DNA of 64,000 nt, taken from the NCBI GenBank assembly GCA_902729315.2, contig LR746279.1, positions 2,942,501 through 3,006,500 on the forward strand, in the 5' to 3' direction. Source of the DNA: Spirodela intermedia (lineage: Eukaryota > Streptophyta > Magnoliopsida > Alismatales > Araceae). Below the pieces are notes generated by a model. The model saw only the letters and a list, made by a program, of their open reading frames with translations. It was not told where the DNA came from and made no database searches. Shown piece by piece: positions 24,176 through 37,600 of this stretch (position 1 is the stretch's first letter; every line of letters begins with the position of its first letter). Both the position numbers and the translations under genes were made by a program.

Positions 24176-26923
24176 GTCGCGTCGTCGTCGTGACGATCGC
24201 GACGGCAATCTAGGTTAATTTCGACCTCACCTTCTTCCCCGTCGATGGCGCCTTCAAATCTCGAGGCTATTGGATCACTCTCTGATACATCTATCAATCC
24301 CCGCCGCTTCTCCCATTCTCCAATCTCTTCTTCTTCTTCTTCTTCCCTTCTCCATCTAGGGTTCGCTCTACCGCCCGTCGCGTCGCTTGTTCAGAGATGA
24401 TCCAATGGCGTCTGTCGTCTATCATGTACTACTTCCGATTGATGTTTAATGCCATCGATTTTGCCATGATTTCTCTTCAATTCTGGAGATCCATCTATGG
24501 ATTGCGACTCCAAGGGATCGGGATCGGGATCGAGATCGGGATCGAGATCGAGATCCCACTGTTTCTTGATCGAACCTGCAGGTTTGGGAAAGTTGGCGTG
24601 GTGGGGGAGATGAGATGAGACGGAGAAGGTGTGGTGTGCCTGCCGGCGGGTCTGCGTCTTCCCTCGCCTTTCAGGTCCAGACTGGGGAGCCCCTTTCCCC
24701 ACCGAGATGATCAGCCGCCGTCGCCGCCGCCGCCGCCGCCGCTGCCGCCGCTGCCGCCACGTGGATTCCTAGCGGCCGGTCAATTATCGCCGGAGGGGAG
24801 TTGGGGGGAATTTGTCTACCGCCGGCGGCAGCGACGGGCTTATCAACTCCACCACGGTGACCGATTGGGCTTGCGGCTGGGTGCATTCCTGCATTGGCGC
24901 AGAAGATTTCGTAAAAGCCAAACCAAACACCGGGCATATAAATCGACACCTCATATTTGGTAATTTTCACCACCGTAAAATGAAAGTCCTCGGTCAACGG
25001 TCTAACACTGTTGGAACCGATTCCTACGTCGTTCTTTGAGCCCTGTGGAATGGCAGACAAGCGATTTGCAGGTATTTAACCGTCCTAATTTATCAATAAT
25101 TAAAAGCATATTTGCCCTGCACGACACCATATTTATTATTATTATTTCGACACATAAAATATTCTCACAAGCTGCATTGCACTGGGACTCAAGATCAGTT
25201 TTTCCATAAAAATATGCAACCAAGCCCAACAGGTGGCGCATTAAATCTATCCAATGGAAACCGTTTTCAATGGGTAGCATGAAGCATTAATTCATTCAAC
25301 GAAAATATATTTTCTAATAATAATTAATTTCTGTCATCGCCCCTATTTTTCATGGGCAATATATTTACTAAAAATAAATAAATAGTTGTAAGATAGTGGA
25401 AATATTCAGATCATGAAAACCACGAAAGGAAACAGATTGTTCTCGCTGGATTATCTCGAAGGGATCAATGCCCTGCAGGAAAATAACACATTTAATTTTC
25501 TACAAATATATTAAAAAAAATAAGAAAAAAAGGCAAGGACAAGGGAAAAATGTATAACATCAATTGTTTGATCCTACAAAACCTTAGTAATAAAAAAATT
25601 AAATCACTATTTATATGGGCATAAATATCAAAAACATTAAATTAGTACAAACCCTTAGGAATGTTCAATCATGTAGGGATATACTGCAAAAAATGAGAAA
25701 AAGGGTAGAAGCAATAATTTATCTGCAATTTATTCCACTGGAACGAAATGTTGTGGGTCAGTATTCTATGGTTATCCCAAGGGCTGGAAATTATAAATCG
25801 AAGAGAATAGAGTAATCAGTACATGCATTCATTTTTCATATTTTAGGTGAATTTTCACTCATTTTTTCGTGAGCAACTTTGTATGTCTTCAAGAACAACA
25901 CTCTTGAAGCAACTATTTTAATATTGCAAACTTTTGTTTCATTTTTTGTTGTAAATGGTTCATGGTTGATACAATTGGAACATGTAAGCAACGTCGGGTG
26001 TAATAAAAAAGTTTATAAAGTGAAGCTTGGAAGGTTGACATCTTTGCTTTTTAATGATTATAATTTCAAGTTCTAGCTAAGTTGTTACCTAAATTTTTGA
26101 TATTCTAAATGTGGGTATTTGGCCAACCTACGAATGTGGCCATCATAATAATATGGTCAAGCACTTGAAGAATTATTTTTTTCTATGTCACAATGTAGTT
26201 GACTTACCCCTGTTGTACAAATTTTTAAATGAAAAATGCGAGTTCAGTCAATTTTGGTTGCTGTTGTTTACTAGCAACTGATAGCAGTATGTTTCTTGCA
26301 AAATATCTATAAACACTGAAGAGATGGGACTGTTTTTATTGACTTTTCAATCCATTGATTGGTTATGGGTTATATCCTAAAGAAAATGCAAATAGATAGA
26401 TAAAGAATAAAATTACGTAGATGATAACACAATGATTAAGAGATTAAAGTAGTGAGTTTAAAGTGTTTCAATCTCAGGTTATTGACGTCCAAGAATCTTG
26501 GATTGCTATTTTGGTTGACATTTGGCACCCCACTTTCTATATTAAAGGGTGATAAGGTCATTTCACACTATTATATTATGTCTTTGGTCACTTGAAACCA
26601 AATTTCTTATAAATATTTTTCAGGATTTTTCTTTCAATTGTATCATGCTTGAAAAGTATAATGTTAATAATGAATAGTCTTAGATCTCATAACTTTGATA
26701 TTTCTTCGAAGATTATTGCAACAATAAGATATTAATGAATAGTTTTTATTTGCCAACGTTAAAATATTTAAACCAACAGGATCACCTTCACTTGTTCTTC
26801 TAGACCATCGATTTCATGATCTGCTTACCTGACCCTTTTATCTTCTTGAATGGATGCCGTCATACATATCTTCTAGGGGATGAACAAGTCACGTAACAAG
26901 ACAGCAGAAAGAAGAGAATATAC
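24176..26923. other. GID2 3' flank and intergenic DNA
   Basis: Contains a (GGGATC/GAGATC)n tract at about 24518-24553 and a (CCG)n tract at about 24715-24762 that encodes artificial poly-Ala or poly-Pro frames. From 25070 on it is AT-rich with no recognised gene. Confidence 0.45.
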
Positions 26924-27069
26924 CGGGAATTGGGTACCGGGCAGTCATTGCCGGACATCTCCTGGTTTCCCGAGTCATCACTCGTACCATCTCCACCGCC
27001 GTCCAAGTAGGATTTAGTAAAAGCTTGTGTGCTGGAGAGAAGCTGCTCTCTGGGAGCCTTGGTTGAAGC
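26924..27069 (-). other. Unassigned exon-like segment
   Basis: A GC-balanced open block on the - strand bounded by TCTGCAG at the 5' side and a GTATAT donor at the 3' side. It contains LLSSTQAFTKSY and GNQEMSGNDCPVPNSR. A second open stretch lies just upstream (WDSYINGDADP, about 27140-27190). I do not recognise the family; it may be part of a small gene or a relict. Confidence 0.25.
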
Positions 27070-27697
27070 CTGCAGAAGAGGTAAAAGCAACAGCGGCGGA
27101 ACAGAGAAACAGTGAGAGACTTGCTTGTGCACGAAGAAGAAGACCTGGGCGACGTAGGATCCGCATCACCATTGATGTAGCTGTCCCACACCAGCCTAAC
27201 ACCCCCTCAAAGATCAAACACTTGTTTAATCAGAGACAAAGCTTCCTCCAGTCACCCTGACTAAAGGTAGTTGGGTTAGATAAACGTCAACATGCTAGCT
27301 GGCGATCTTGTCACCACTGATCAGTTCTCATTCCTACTTGCGCTGCTTCCTTGCAGCAGGAGAGAATCTTTCGTGACCCATTCTCAGGTTCCATGAAAGT
27401 TCCCACCTTTCCATCTCAGAGATGAAGTCCTCTGTCTCCCTCTCTCTCTCTCTCTCTCTCTTGCCGCCGGGTTATTCTGTCCATCTATCAGTGGATCCCT
27501 TTTATCCCTCATATTTGGATATTTCCTCCCTCAGTGGTGTCGTCCTCCATCGTGGATATTTCCTCCTTCACGCCGCCGCCATCAGGTAGAGGCGGGCTGC
27601 ACCATCCTGTGTTGATTCCCGCGGCGGGAGGTGAAGTATTTGGACTCTTTTCACATAGTCAATCCACATCGCCTTCCACGAGACCCCAAATCGAGGT

Positions 27698-27704
27698 TAT
27701 AAAG
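27698..27704 (+). promoter_or_regulatory. TATA box of PIP-like gene 1
   Basis: TATAAAG, 96 bp upstream of the ATG at 27794. Position and strand match the TATA box of the paralogue at 38379. Confidence 0.6.
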
Positions 27705-27793
27705 AGGCTGAACGAACGTCAGAAGTCCCCCGCCGTGTCCGAAGCTGCAATTGTCTGATCAGAGATTTCCGACCTCCGTGCACGCCGTCATTC

Positions 27794-28039
27794 ATGGCTG
27801 GGAAGATTAACCTTGTTGGCGTCCTCCTCCTCCTCGCACTAGGAGGAAGCGCTTTCTCCAGATTTGGGGCTGCTCGCCAGCTTGCGGAGCCTGCTGTACC
27901 GGCCGCCGCGGCGAAGTCGCTTTGGCTCCTCGGTGAAGCAAAGAACGAAGGGCCGAGCTCAAGCGGTCCTGGCCACAAGTTGTTGACCATCGATGTTGTC
28001 GGACAGAAGGACTCGGTTAGAAGCGGCGCAGGTGCCTGA
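27794..28039 (+). CDS. Small secreted peptide precursor, PIP/PIP-like family, copy 1
   Basis: 81 residues in one exon. Residues 1-22 form a hydrophobic signal peptide (INLVGVLLLLALGGSAF). A variable middle follows, then GPSSSGPGHK with its core at residues 53-61. This fits the SGP…GxGH motif of PAMP-induced secreted peptides (PIP/PIPL), which are processed, secreted and sensed by LRR receptor kinases in plant immunity and development. A tail of 20 residues (LLTIDVVG…RSGAGA) lies beyond the motif, whereas many family members end at or near the His. The paralogue at 38507 has its motif at the same residues and a similar upstream flank (CGTCCTCCATCGTGGATATTT at 27541 on). CEP and IDA peptides have related Pro/Gly-rich motifs, but these fit less well. 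Confidence 0.68.
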   Translation: MAGKINLVGVLLLLALGGSAFSRFGAARQLAEPAVPAAAAKSLWLLGEAKNEGPSSSGPGHKLLTIDVVGQKDSVRSGAGA

Positions 28040-31000
28040 CGAGGTCACTTTTACGTGAAAAACCACCACAACTGACGCCCTTCGCCATTTTCTTGTGCCC
28101 AAGAAACGTTCTTTCTTGTACAGACGATACTCGATTGTTTGGAGGCCTGTAATTCATTGTGGCGGATACATCGCTCACTATATATTCTTCCGTTATTCGA
28201 TAACTCACGGATTTTATTTCCACAGTGGTTACGTTCCTCCTCTCGTTTCCAGCAGGCAACAATACATTGATTCTTCAATAACAGCTCTGAGGTCTTTCTT
28301 CAGAACTATGTAAAACATACAGCAGATAGAGGGCAAGGATGCCACAGGTAAGAGAACAACGTTCAAAAGCAGGTAGGTAGATATAGAAGGGAGGAGCTAC
28401 TTCTTAGGATGCTTGCGCTATTTGCTTTCCCGACAGTTCATGTAGGGCGGACGGTGTCATATTCCCCCTGGATTCAAGTGAACTATTGAAGAAGATTACT
28501 AACCTTTTCTGAATTGACTTCATGGATGATTTTCTTGGAGTTGCGAAATTAATTTGGTATCGCATTTAATAAACATGCCTATTTTAAACCAGAATCAGTG
28601 AGGTTTCTAGCGGTTTAATACGGATACCTCTGTTGTCAGCTCCATCTCCACATAGGAAAGACGTTACAACTGCTTTATAATTAGCGCTCCTACCAAATTC
28701 AATGACTAGAAATTCTCATTTTCTTCTTAAACACAATAATTGATGTGCATAATGTTCTGGCATTCTAAGGTTAATCAAAGGCTAAAAAAAATCTTTGAAG
28801 AAGAAGTTTTTTCAAAAGTTCACTTATCAATCATAGGCTGTTAACCATTTGGTGAAGGGGTAAAAGTGTATATGAGGTGTCCATTAATGTGGAAATTACT
28901 CTCACCAACAAGGGACACCAAGTTCATAAACCGCCCAGTGAGAATTGCTCTCGCAAAAGTAAGTACAAAAAAATAGTTTGCATGTTGATTCAAAAAATAA
29001 TGTTTTGAAACACTATTCTCGTAATACCCTTCTGAAACAGCTCCTTTTGAAATAATGTATTGACTTTGATCATCATTTGATTGCCATAGACTGGAAATAG
29101 GATTACTACGTCCAAGACTTACATGTACAAAGCATTAAAACATCTTTTGATTCCTCCAAAAAATGACAAAAGGATTCTGAAGATAATCAGACAACATTGT
29201 CTAGCATTGTAAATTGTCGAAGATATGCCAAGAAACATGAACATGAATGAAAAACTACAAAGTTTGTTGGGTTTCAAATCTCTCACTTTTGACAGGACTA
29301 ATATTTGGTATAATTGCATATGTATTTTATCAATGAAAGGTATGAAAATATATTATATAAATATTAAAGAATAATGTCATTGCGATATTTAGTGCTAGTA
29401 AGTGGATCACAAGTTTTTCCAAACAAGAGTTTGGATATCAATGTGAAATTCTCAATTTAGTCTCCAGTAAATTGATAATCAAGATGTTAATCATCATGAT
29501 TATGATAATCCAACAATGGATGTATCTATGGGCAATGGTGAGACGATTATAAATTCAATCATCCAAAATATCTTACATGAGTCACAGTTGACTTTGGTCA
29601 GAAAATTTTATTTTGTCACCTTGGTAAGACGTCTAAATTCCTTTTACATGGGATCAGAGATTATCACTTAGAAAATCCTACCGTCTCAATTGCTAGCAGA
29701 TTTTTCTGTGAAAGAAAATAATGAATTTCCATATTAAGTTATGTTAAAGCTATTAGAGTTGCATAGCGAGCATTACGTGCTAAAATTAAGGGTGGATTGG
29801 GTTCTTGTCTTTTTCCCCAATGGAGAGTAGGAAGTTAAAGAGTAAACTAAATATGTTTTTTTGGACAGTATTATTTGGTACCACTTGGATCCCCTAGATA
29901 ATAACTAATGGCCACTCAATTATCTAAAAAATTCTGAAGTATAGATTATCACCATTACTCAAACATATATAAGTTGAATGGTTGAAAATTTATTAATCAT
30001 GAAATATTACTACAATTATAAAATACGTCCTATTGATATATTACTATTATTTTTTTCTTTTAAGTCTAGATACATATAAATCTCAAATATGTGGACGTAT
30101 TTCATGTTTTTGATGGTTGAATTTTAAATAAATAAAAAAATCTGGTGGAAATGTTTCTTACTTTCTTGTGAATATAATCTAAAAAAAGGTTTAATATGTA
30201 TATACCACATATTTTCCTCCATCCATCATTAGATGCTAATGCATACATCCTTACTGGAAAATACTTGTTTAAGATGTCAAGATGATTTCTATCCCAAGCA
30301 TTGCATGATGTTTTCGTTTGAAAGATAGTAGTATATGAGTCAATTCAGCCTACACTCGTTGAACTAATATTGTTAGTTGCTAGAGTCAGCTTACTTATTA
30401 TTATGTTACCATAATGTTGATGATTACATGATGGTCCAAAGTTCACACAAAAAAATGTTAAGCTCAAAATACAGAAAACATGTGTTAAATATACCTAATC
30501 ATTAATTTTCAACCAGAAAAGAAAACTAGATTGAAACATAAAAACTAACAACATGAATATCAAATAGTCCCTAAGAACAAGGTGCAGCAATGTAGAAAAA
30601 CACCTTGTTGGCATTCTAACGAGCATTCTCAAAATTCGAAAGTAGGGAAGTGGATTGGAGATCAACTGATGGACAGGCAAAAGAAACATAGTATTTTTCG
30701 TCTTGATCACATTAACTTCAAAAATTTTTAATCGATGAAACAGTTAAATTTAATGTTGCCTATTTAGAAACTGCATAATCTTCAGAAGATTCTGCATTAA
30801 AAAAATAACACCGATCTATTTAAATTTAATTTGAGGACCAAGTGAAAGGGTATAGTTTGCAACCATTGGGCATAGAAAATTGACAATTGATGGAATGCAT
30901 CCACTATCCTTTAATATCAAGTATATTCATGCTGGGTGCGTTATAACCTAGTAACTAATCCTTATTGAGAGCAAAAGTAATAACTTATGGTACAAATTCA

Positions 31001-33097
31001 ACTACGTTGCCTCTCTCTAGTGAAGAGATGATCCTGTTCGAATTAGTAACGGTGGAAAAGGCCAATAGACGACTTTCTTAATGACTCTGTGCATCAACAA
31101 TATCGAAGGCCTGAAACCAATAAAAAGTCATTTCACTTCCCGTTTTATTTAACGACCTTTCAGTTTTTGGTCCACCTAGACTCCTTGAGTGATGAATTAG
31201 CACCTGTATTTTTATTTTACGCAACCTTTCCGATCACAAAAACTATGTAGTGAAGATCTTTTGCCTGGTAATTTTCAATTTGAAATTTGGTACTTAGCCC
31301 CAGTTGGCCGCTGACTACGACAGCAAATGATGTTTTTCCCTTCACTTACCTTGAGCCCTTCTAAACCCTCTTCTCCAGTGACGGGTGAGGGGCAGGGTTG
31401 TCAGAGAGGGAGGAATGGATGTGGATCTCTTCGTAGGTATCGGCTTGCCCGGGGTCAAGTGTAGTCCGGCCTTTCCGTGGGCGGGTTGCTGAGATGTAGG
31501 GGATCTACGGGCGGCGGGGAGGAGGGGAGAGGGCGAGAGGGTGGGTTCTCGAGGAAGGTTGAGGACTCCGCCAACTTGCGAATTAAGTGACCAATATGGG
31601 TGGGAAGCCCACGGAGCGCCTTGGAGTTGGAGGAATTCCGATGACTGTCAGTTCTCTGGATTGAAGAGGCGTGGCAGCCGGAAATGTTGGGCAGGCTGGA
31701 TGCTTTATGTGATGCCTTAGCCAGACCAAAAAGTTTACTCAATAGCCTTGGATTTACGAACTGTTTTGTAGCCTTTTCCCTCTAGCCTCTTTACTCCGGA
31801 TATCCCATGTATACTGCTAGCCCTCAACGAAATCAAGAGCTTCTCTGAGTTTAGTATCTTTCGTTTAGGCATCACTTTTTAAACTAGAAAAAGTCAATAA
31901 CAAATGCTTATCCATCAGATCTCTTTTGTTAGCTTTAACTGATCTGTAGTATGAAACGGTCGTTCAGAACCTTAGAGTTGCGTGCGGAACTCTCATACGC
32001 CTTATCTCCTCTGCCACGTTACTCGTTTTGTTCATTCCAGTGGATGCCAACCGTAGCTTACCGCGGTCGCAGATGTCCGACATACGTTAAGAGCAAGCCC
32101 ATCAAAGTGATGGAAATTCAAGTTTCCTCCCGTTCTCCGTAGAATCCAAATACTTTTACTGTCTCTGTCCCTGTTTCGTAGATTATGTACGGTACGTGGC
32201 TTGTAAATGCTTAATAAATAATCCAGTAGAAAAATGAAAGAAATTTATTAAAAAGTAAACCTTGGGCACTGCAGAGTTAATCAATGGATAGTCGAAAGTT
32301 TTCGAAAACTCCTTTGAATGACGACTGAAGCGAGGTCCTTTTTCTCTCTGCCCTGGTCAGATTGTTATGCCGCCAAAATGGTGACAAAAAACCATTTCCC
32401 CACTCTTTTTCCTCTCTGACAAACATCCATGCGAACTTCGAAGTTGACTGAGAAGCTTTTCACGGAAATGAGGCCAAGGTCATTAAGTACATTAGACACA
32501 TTTCCTATTTATTGTTTTGCAATAAATATTTCGGTAAATCAATCAACCGGAAGTTCTCGTTCATTTTCATTTGTATATGCATAGCTTGGGCATTGACATT
32601 AGGTGCGTCTCTTAAGCATGTCAATCCTAAACTAGGAAATCAAAGCATGTATTGATTTCCCATAAATGTATATGTAAGATGCTGGCAAGTAATAATGGTA
32701 TGTCATCAAAAGTAAGATCAATTTTCATGGGAACGTTAAGAAAATTGATGTGGATAAAATGGTGGTGAAAGTTCTTTGGGATCCTTCATAAAATACAAGG
32801 GACAAATTGGAATTAGAAGATAAGTCAGACTATCAGAGACGCTTTAATCTGTGGCCTCGGGAGGAAAACATAATAAATCTAGGGACTATACAAAATAGAG
32901 ATAAAATAATGCCATAAGGGCATATTTAGCACAGCAGAAACCTTAAGATGCAGTGATGGGAACTTAAGGCTTGCAGGATACTGTGGCCAATGATTTCATG
33001 GTCGAGACGCCAAGAATTATTAGATGCTACAGAAAGGATATTTCTAGTAAAATCTTTAGCGATTTTGTGAGAACCCAAAACATGAACATTAAATATT
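28040..33097. other. Intergenic, AT-rich; no gene recognised
   Basis: Mostly AT-rich with short frames only. A GC-richer patch at about 31320-31750 carries a 95-codon - strand open frame (IRKLAESSTFLENPPSRPLP…) of no known family, which I do not call a gene. Confidence 0.5.
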
Positions 33098-33114
33098 AAA
33101 AATTGTGATATCAA
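33098..33114 (+). repeat. LINE target-site duplication, left copy
   Basis: AAAAATTGTGATATCAA, identical to 34633-34649. A near copy (TTAAAAATCGTGATATT) lies just inside at about 33136, so the exact 5' junction is slightly uncertain. Confidence 0.75.
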
Positions 33115-34632
33115 TTTACTCTTACCTAGTGATATTAAAAATCGTGATATTAAAATTGGGTCCTAGTGATGATCATCCCATCTGGACTCTTACCCTAGAT
33201 GAGAGTTTTTCTTGTAGTTCTTCTTAGAATTACTTTAGAAATCATTCCTCAAAGTAGTTTTGGGGAGATCTCATTTGGCATCCTGCTATCGTACCTCGAG
33301 TCTCTTTCTTTATATGAAAATTGATGCACTGTAGACTTCCTACGGATGATCGTATGTCCATCACATGACATAACATCTATTCTAGGTGTCATTATTGTTT
33401 CATCACTTCGAGTAGTGAAACTATAGGCCACTTATTTTTTCATAGTGTTGTTGCTACGGAATGTTGGAATCAAGTCTTATTGAATTGGTCCCCAGCATTT
33501 CATCCTTCTCCATCTCCTACACCTCTACAGATTTTCAAGAGAGTCTTTGATTCGTCACAAAGTTCTAGGGGCAGCCCCTACCTACGTATTTCCATAGCAT
33601 ACATGTTATGGGAGATAAGAAGAGGCGAAATCTCTCTTATTTTGTAAGTCAGCAGATGCGTGCACTAGAGATCATGAGACATGTCACACAATGGCTGCGA
33701 AGTAACCATCCTTTGGTGTTGCCTTCAGTGACATGCTCGGCCTCAATCTGTGAGGCCCTTAGGACTTAGGGAGTTCAAGCCACGCCTACGCACATAGAGA
33801 TCTCTACTCAGGTCGTCCGATGGAGGTTGCTGTCAATTGGACGCCTGAAGTTGAATGTCGATGGAGCAGCCCGAGGGAACCCTAGACCTGCAGGAGGAGG
33901 CATCCTATGGGATCATATGGAGAGTATTTTTTTTGCCTTCTCTTATTATTATAACATTCAAACTAACACTATAGCAGAGGCTATGGTGATATGTGACGGT
34001 TTGCTCCTCTATGAAGAATGCAATCTCCATGATATTGTCGTAGAATCTGACTCACGAGTATTTGTTTAGATGCTACATGTAGGTACCTGTTTCTATTGGC
34101 GGCTTTAGAGTACTTAGACCGACATCATACATTGTAGAACAAGGATCAGCGTCATTACACACCAGTCACGTGAAGGGAATCAGACGGCAGACGCGCTCGC
34201 TACACATGTAGTATGCACCCGTCTATGCTCTGTATTCTCCTCTTGACAAGAGATGTCGGCCAAAGTTCAAGGTTGACATCGCTTAGAGCAGATCGGCATG
34301 CCAACACTTTGTATACGGCGAACATGGATACTTGTCGCCCCTCGATAGTGGCGGATTACTTGGCCCAACCCATAGCCAACACACGACTTGGCGTATGCAG
34401 CACCGTAGCCACAAAGCTATCCTCGCACTATGGATGGGAGGATTTCACAATAGTCTCAACTGAGATGACCAACCTCGGTTGCGTCTACCACATCATCTTT
34501 TATTTACCACTTTCCAAAGAGAGCTATCTCTTGTTTCCCCTAGATCTCACATATGAGGCTCGGGGATAAACATTTCTCAACATCAATATAATTAAACCTT
34601 AACTAAAAAAATAAATAAATAAATAAATAAAT
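33115..34632 (+). mobile_element. 5'-truncated LINE (L1-type) with RNase H domain
   Basis: Only the 3' end of the element is present. About 33270-33440 shows a decayed zinc-binding reverse-transcriptase tail (CRLPTDDRMSIT, then SETIGHLFFHS). 33827-34069 is an RNase H domain typical of plant L1 elements (KLNVDGAARGNP, then IAEAMVICDGLLL, then HDIVVESDSR), with Asp, Glu and Asp at the catalytic positions before a stop. A 3' part to about 34569 is followed by a (TAAA)n tail at about 34600-34632. A 17-bp direct repeat flanks the whole segment, as left by target-primed reverse transcription. Stops upstream of the RNase H region show that it is inactive. Confidence 0.85.
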
Positions 34633-34649
34633 AAAAATTGTGATATCAA
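34633..34649 (+). repeat. LINE target-site duplication, right copy
   Basis: AAAAATTGTGATATCAA directly after the (TAAA)n tail, an exact match to 33098-33114. Confidence 0.75.
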
Positions 34650-37600
34650 AGAACATCTTTTGTGGAAGCGATGATTAATTAAACAGAATATCAGCTGTAG
34701 GCGAAATACCTATCTTACGAAAACTTCAGATAACCTCGTTCCAATGGTAAATTAGAGCAAATATTTGACCATAATCTTAGGGGTTGATGTAACTTGGATG
34801 TATGGTAACTTCAGTTGTTCAGGCTTTTCTTGTGACGTTATTTTTCGGTTTATTGAGTTGTCCAAGTCATGCTCCTCTCAATTCATGGGTTAAGTCTTTG
34901 TAGAAAAAGGTAAACCGAGAGTTATGTTACTCAAGATATTAGCAGGTTATCAAAACCTTCCCACAAAACCAAAATCGAGTTTGGTTTAATATTCTACTTG
35001 AGATATTTTCCTTTCTCTACCATCATCACATTTTCTTGTGACGTCACACTTCTATAGTTTGCCTTTTATATTTTTAGATGACCTAGACGATCAGGCTAAA
35101 ATTTTCCAGTAAGAAGGTATCCACTATTTTCTCTTTAATCCAATGTCTTATGATAGTTTTAATCCAAAAGCTTCAAATGGATCCAACCTTGAAAGTCAGA
35201 TCCAGCATAAAATATAATTTTAGTTTTCTTTGTGTAAGGTCACAAGGAACACGTTAAATCTCAATTTCGAGTCTCATTGGCATATATGTAAAGCTTTTAT
35301 TCAAAGGCTAGCTTATGCTGTAAGTCCGCACTCTTGGTTTTATACGCATTACATTTATCAATTTTTACAGGAATAACTCAAATATATTCTCCATGAAACA
35401 AGGAAAAAGAGTAAATTCAAATAAAAAATGACTTCTAAACATTTTTTTACTTAGTATGTCAGATCTACACTATATTAGAATGTATCGTTTTGATCTATAA
35501 CCATGAAATATTTGCTCTAATGTCACATGAACCTCTTGTGCAGGAAACTTTATGAATAATAACAATACTAAGCTATTCCTTTCGAAAAATAATCCAATTG
35601 TTTTTCAAGCTCAGAGTTATGCATATGAGGTTAGAAAATATATCAATGCTAGAAATAAAATCTATAAAAGTCATGAAGTTCTTAGTGCTTTTGTCCTTTA
35701 ATTCTAACGCTTGATGTAAATCTTCTTCATTTCTGAACGATTAGTAAGACTCAGATTAAAGAGTACGAAATAAGGCATTTGAACTTGAAATTGGGATAGC
35801 AGTAAATTAACACGGTCACATATAAGATTCTGTAAATTTGATAGCCTCTAAGGGTAGCTGTCATAAGGCTACAGTTAAGTCTTACTTTCACTCCCTCAGG
35901 AAAGTCCGAACTTCTGTAACATAAGTCAGGTTTCCTCACCACTTTGAAGATGCACACAAAGACTAAAGCGGATATGTCTTCCTCACTCTTTTAGGAAAAT
36001 ATACCACAATGAGAACTTCCTCCCTCTAATCCAGTTGCTTTCCTTTGTAGCAAAGTGCCCTTACACAGTTTAGGGCATCTTAGCCCTCCTAACCATCCCT
36101 ATAGCTACTCTTGAAAATTGTGGGATAAATCAAGTTATGTCGATGGTTGGTGTAATTGATAGCATAACCAACTCCAATTATGATGCGGGGTCGCGTTGAC
36201 ATCTCCAATAATTCCCGCCTTCAATATGCCAACATTACATGCTACTTCACCATATTGCCTAGCCTCCATAAGTCATATCATATTGGGCAATGCTATGCTC
36301 CTCTGTGCATGAAATGTGAATGGTGCATCGTGCTGTGGCATGCTAATACTCTGCCACAGTCCCCTAACGTGAACCAACTATGTGCATTTGTGCCTGTGGG
36401 ATGGTGTGCTTGTGCTAGAGTTGTGCCATGTTGTACAACAGCATGCTAATGCTTACCTCCTGAGCATGTTTATGGCAGCATCGTGCCATGTCATGCCACA
36501 CCATACAATGACATGTTGCATCGTACCACTACATACCTATAGGACATTTCATATCAGTGTTGAACCATGCATACTTCACTATGCCATCCAATGCCAAATT
36601 GTGCCACAATGTGCCAGGATGCACTCTCAAATGGGGTCTTGCAGTGTTAATAAAGACTTCCAATGAAACATTTAGACAGCCTCCCAAAATGAAGGTGAAT
36701 TGGGAGAAAATCGTTTGTTACGCTTATATGCATTCCGAAATATTTTTTTCACATGTATGGAAAATTAATCAAGCTAGAAAACTTATATTCACTTTCGGTC
36801 GTCTGTTGTGACTTATCTTTTTCTTATTTACTGTTACGTCTCCTTAAACTTGTATAATGTAAATCCAACTCAGGTCCTTCTAACTTATGTCACTAAGACA
36901 AGTAGAACCATGACAAACTGATTAATATTATCTTTTTAACTATGTTACATCCAAATTTTTAGTTTTTCAAGTTATAATGTAAATCATCTGTGATCACAAG
37001 AGAAAAATGATGCTCATTCCTAGAGTTTGTTTAGAGTAAATTATTCACGTACAATGTGTCACCATCTGAATTAGATATTATTCCCAGCTTATCTTGGTAG
37101 AAAAAATAAATTATCTCAATAGATAAAAAAACATAGGCATCCATCTAAATTGTTAAAATTGTTATTAAAGTCTAAAATATGATGTGAACAATTAATAAGG
37201 AATGTAGCTAGAAGAAATAAAAATCTTTTTATTGAGTGCTAAAACCGTATCATAGTGAAGAGTTTTTATCTTTCCTTCCATTGCCTTGATTAATAATGTT
37301 TGTGAAATATATGTTTAGAAAAAATGACACCGCTTACTGCCTCCAATTGGATACGCTTGGAGGACAAAGTCCCCCCCTTCAAATAATATATGTAGATATT
37401 TGTTGCCCAATGATAACTCTTTTAAACAGGAGTAGAGACTTTCTATTGTTTACCAATAATTTTAGCTGCATTGTGCTGACGTATGTTCTAGTTCTAAAGT
37501 TGAAGGCATTTGAATTGTTTGTAGTTTAAGGCTCTTGTCGAAACTACAAGTGAATATTCTGTATAGATAGAGGAGAATTTTGTTTCATAAATTCGATATT

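Noticed and set aside
24671-25060. 129-codon poly-Ala frame on the - strand
   Set aside because: Its length depends on the (CCG)n tract at 24715-24762, and the flanks show no family.
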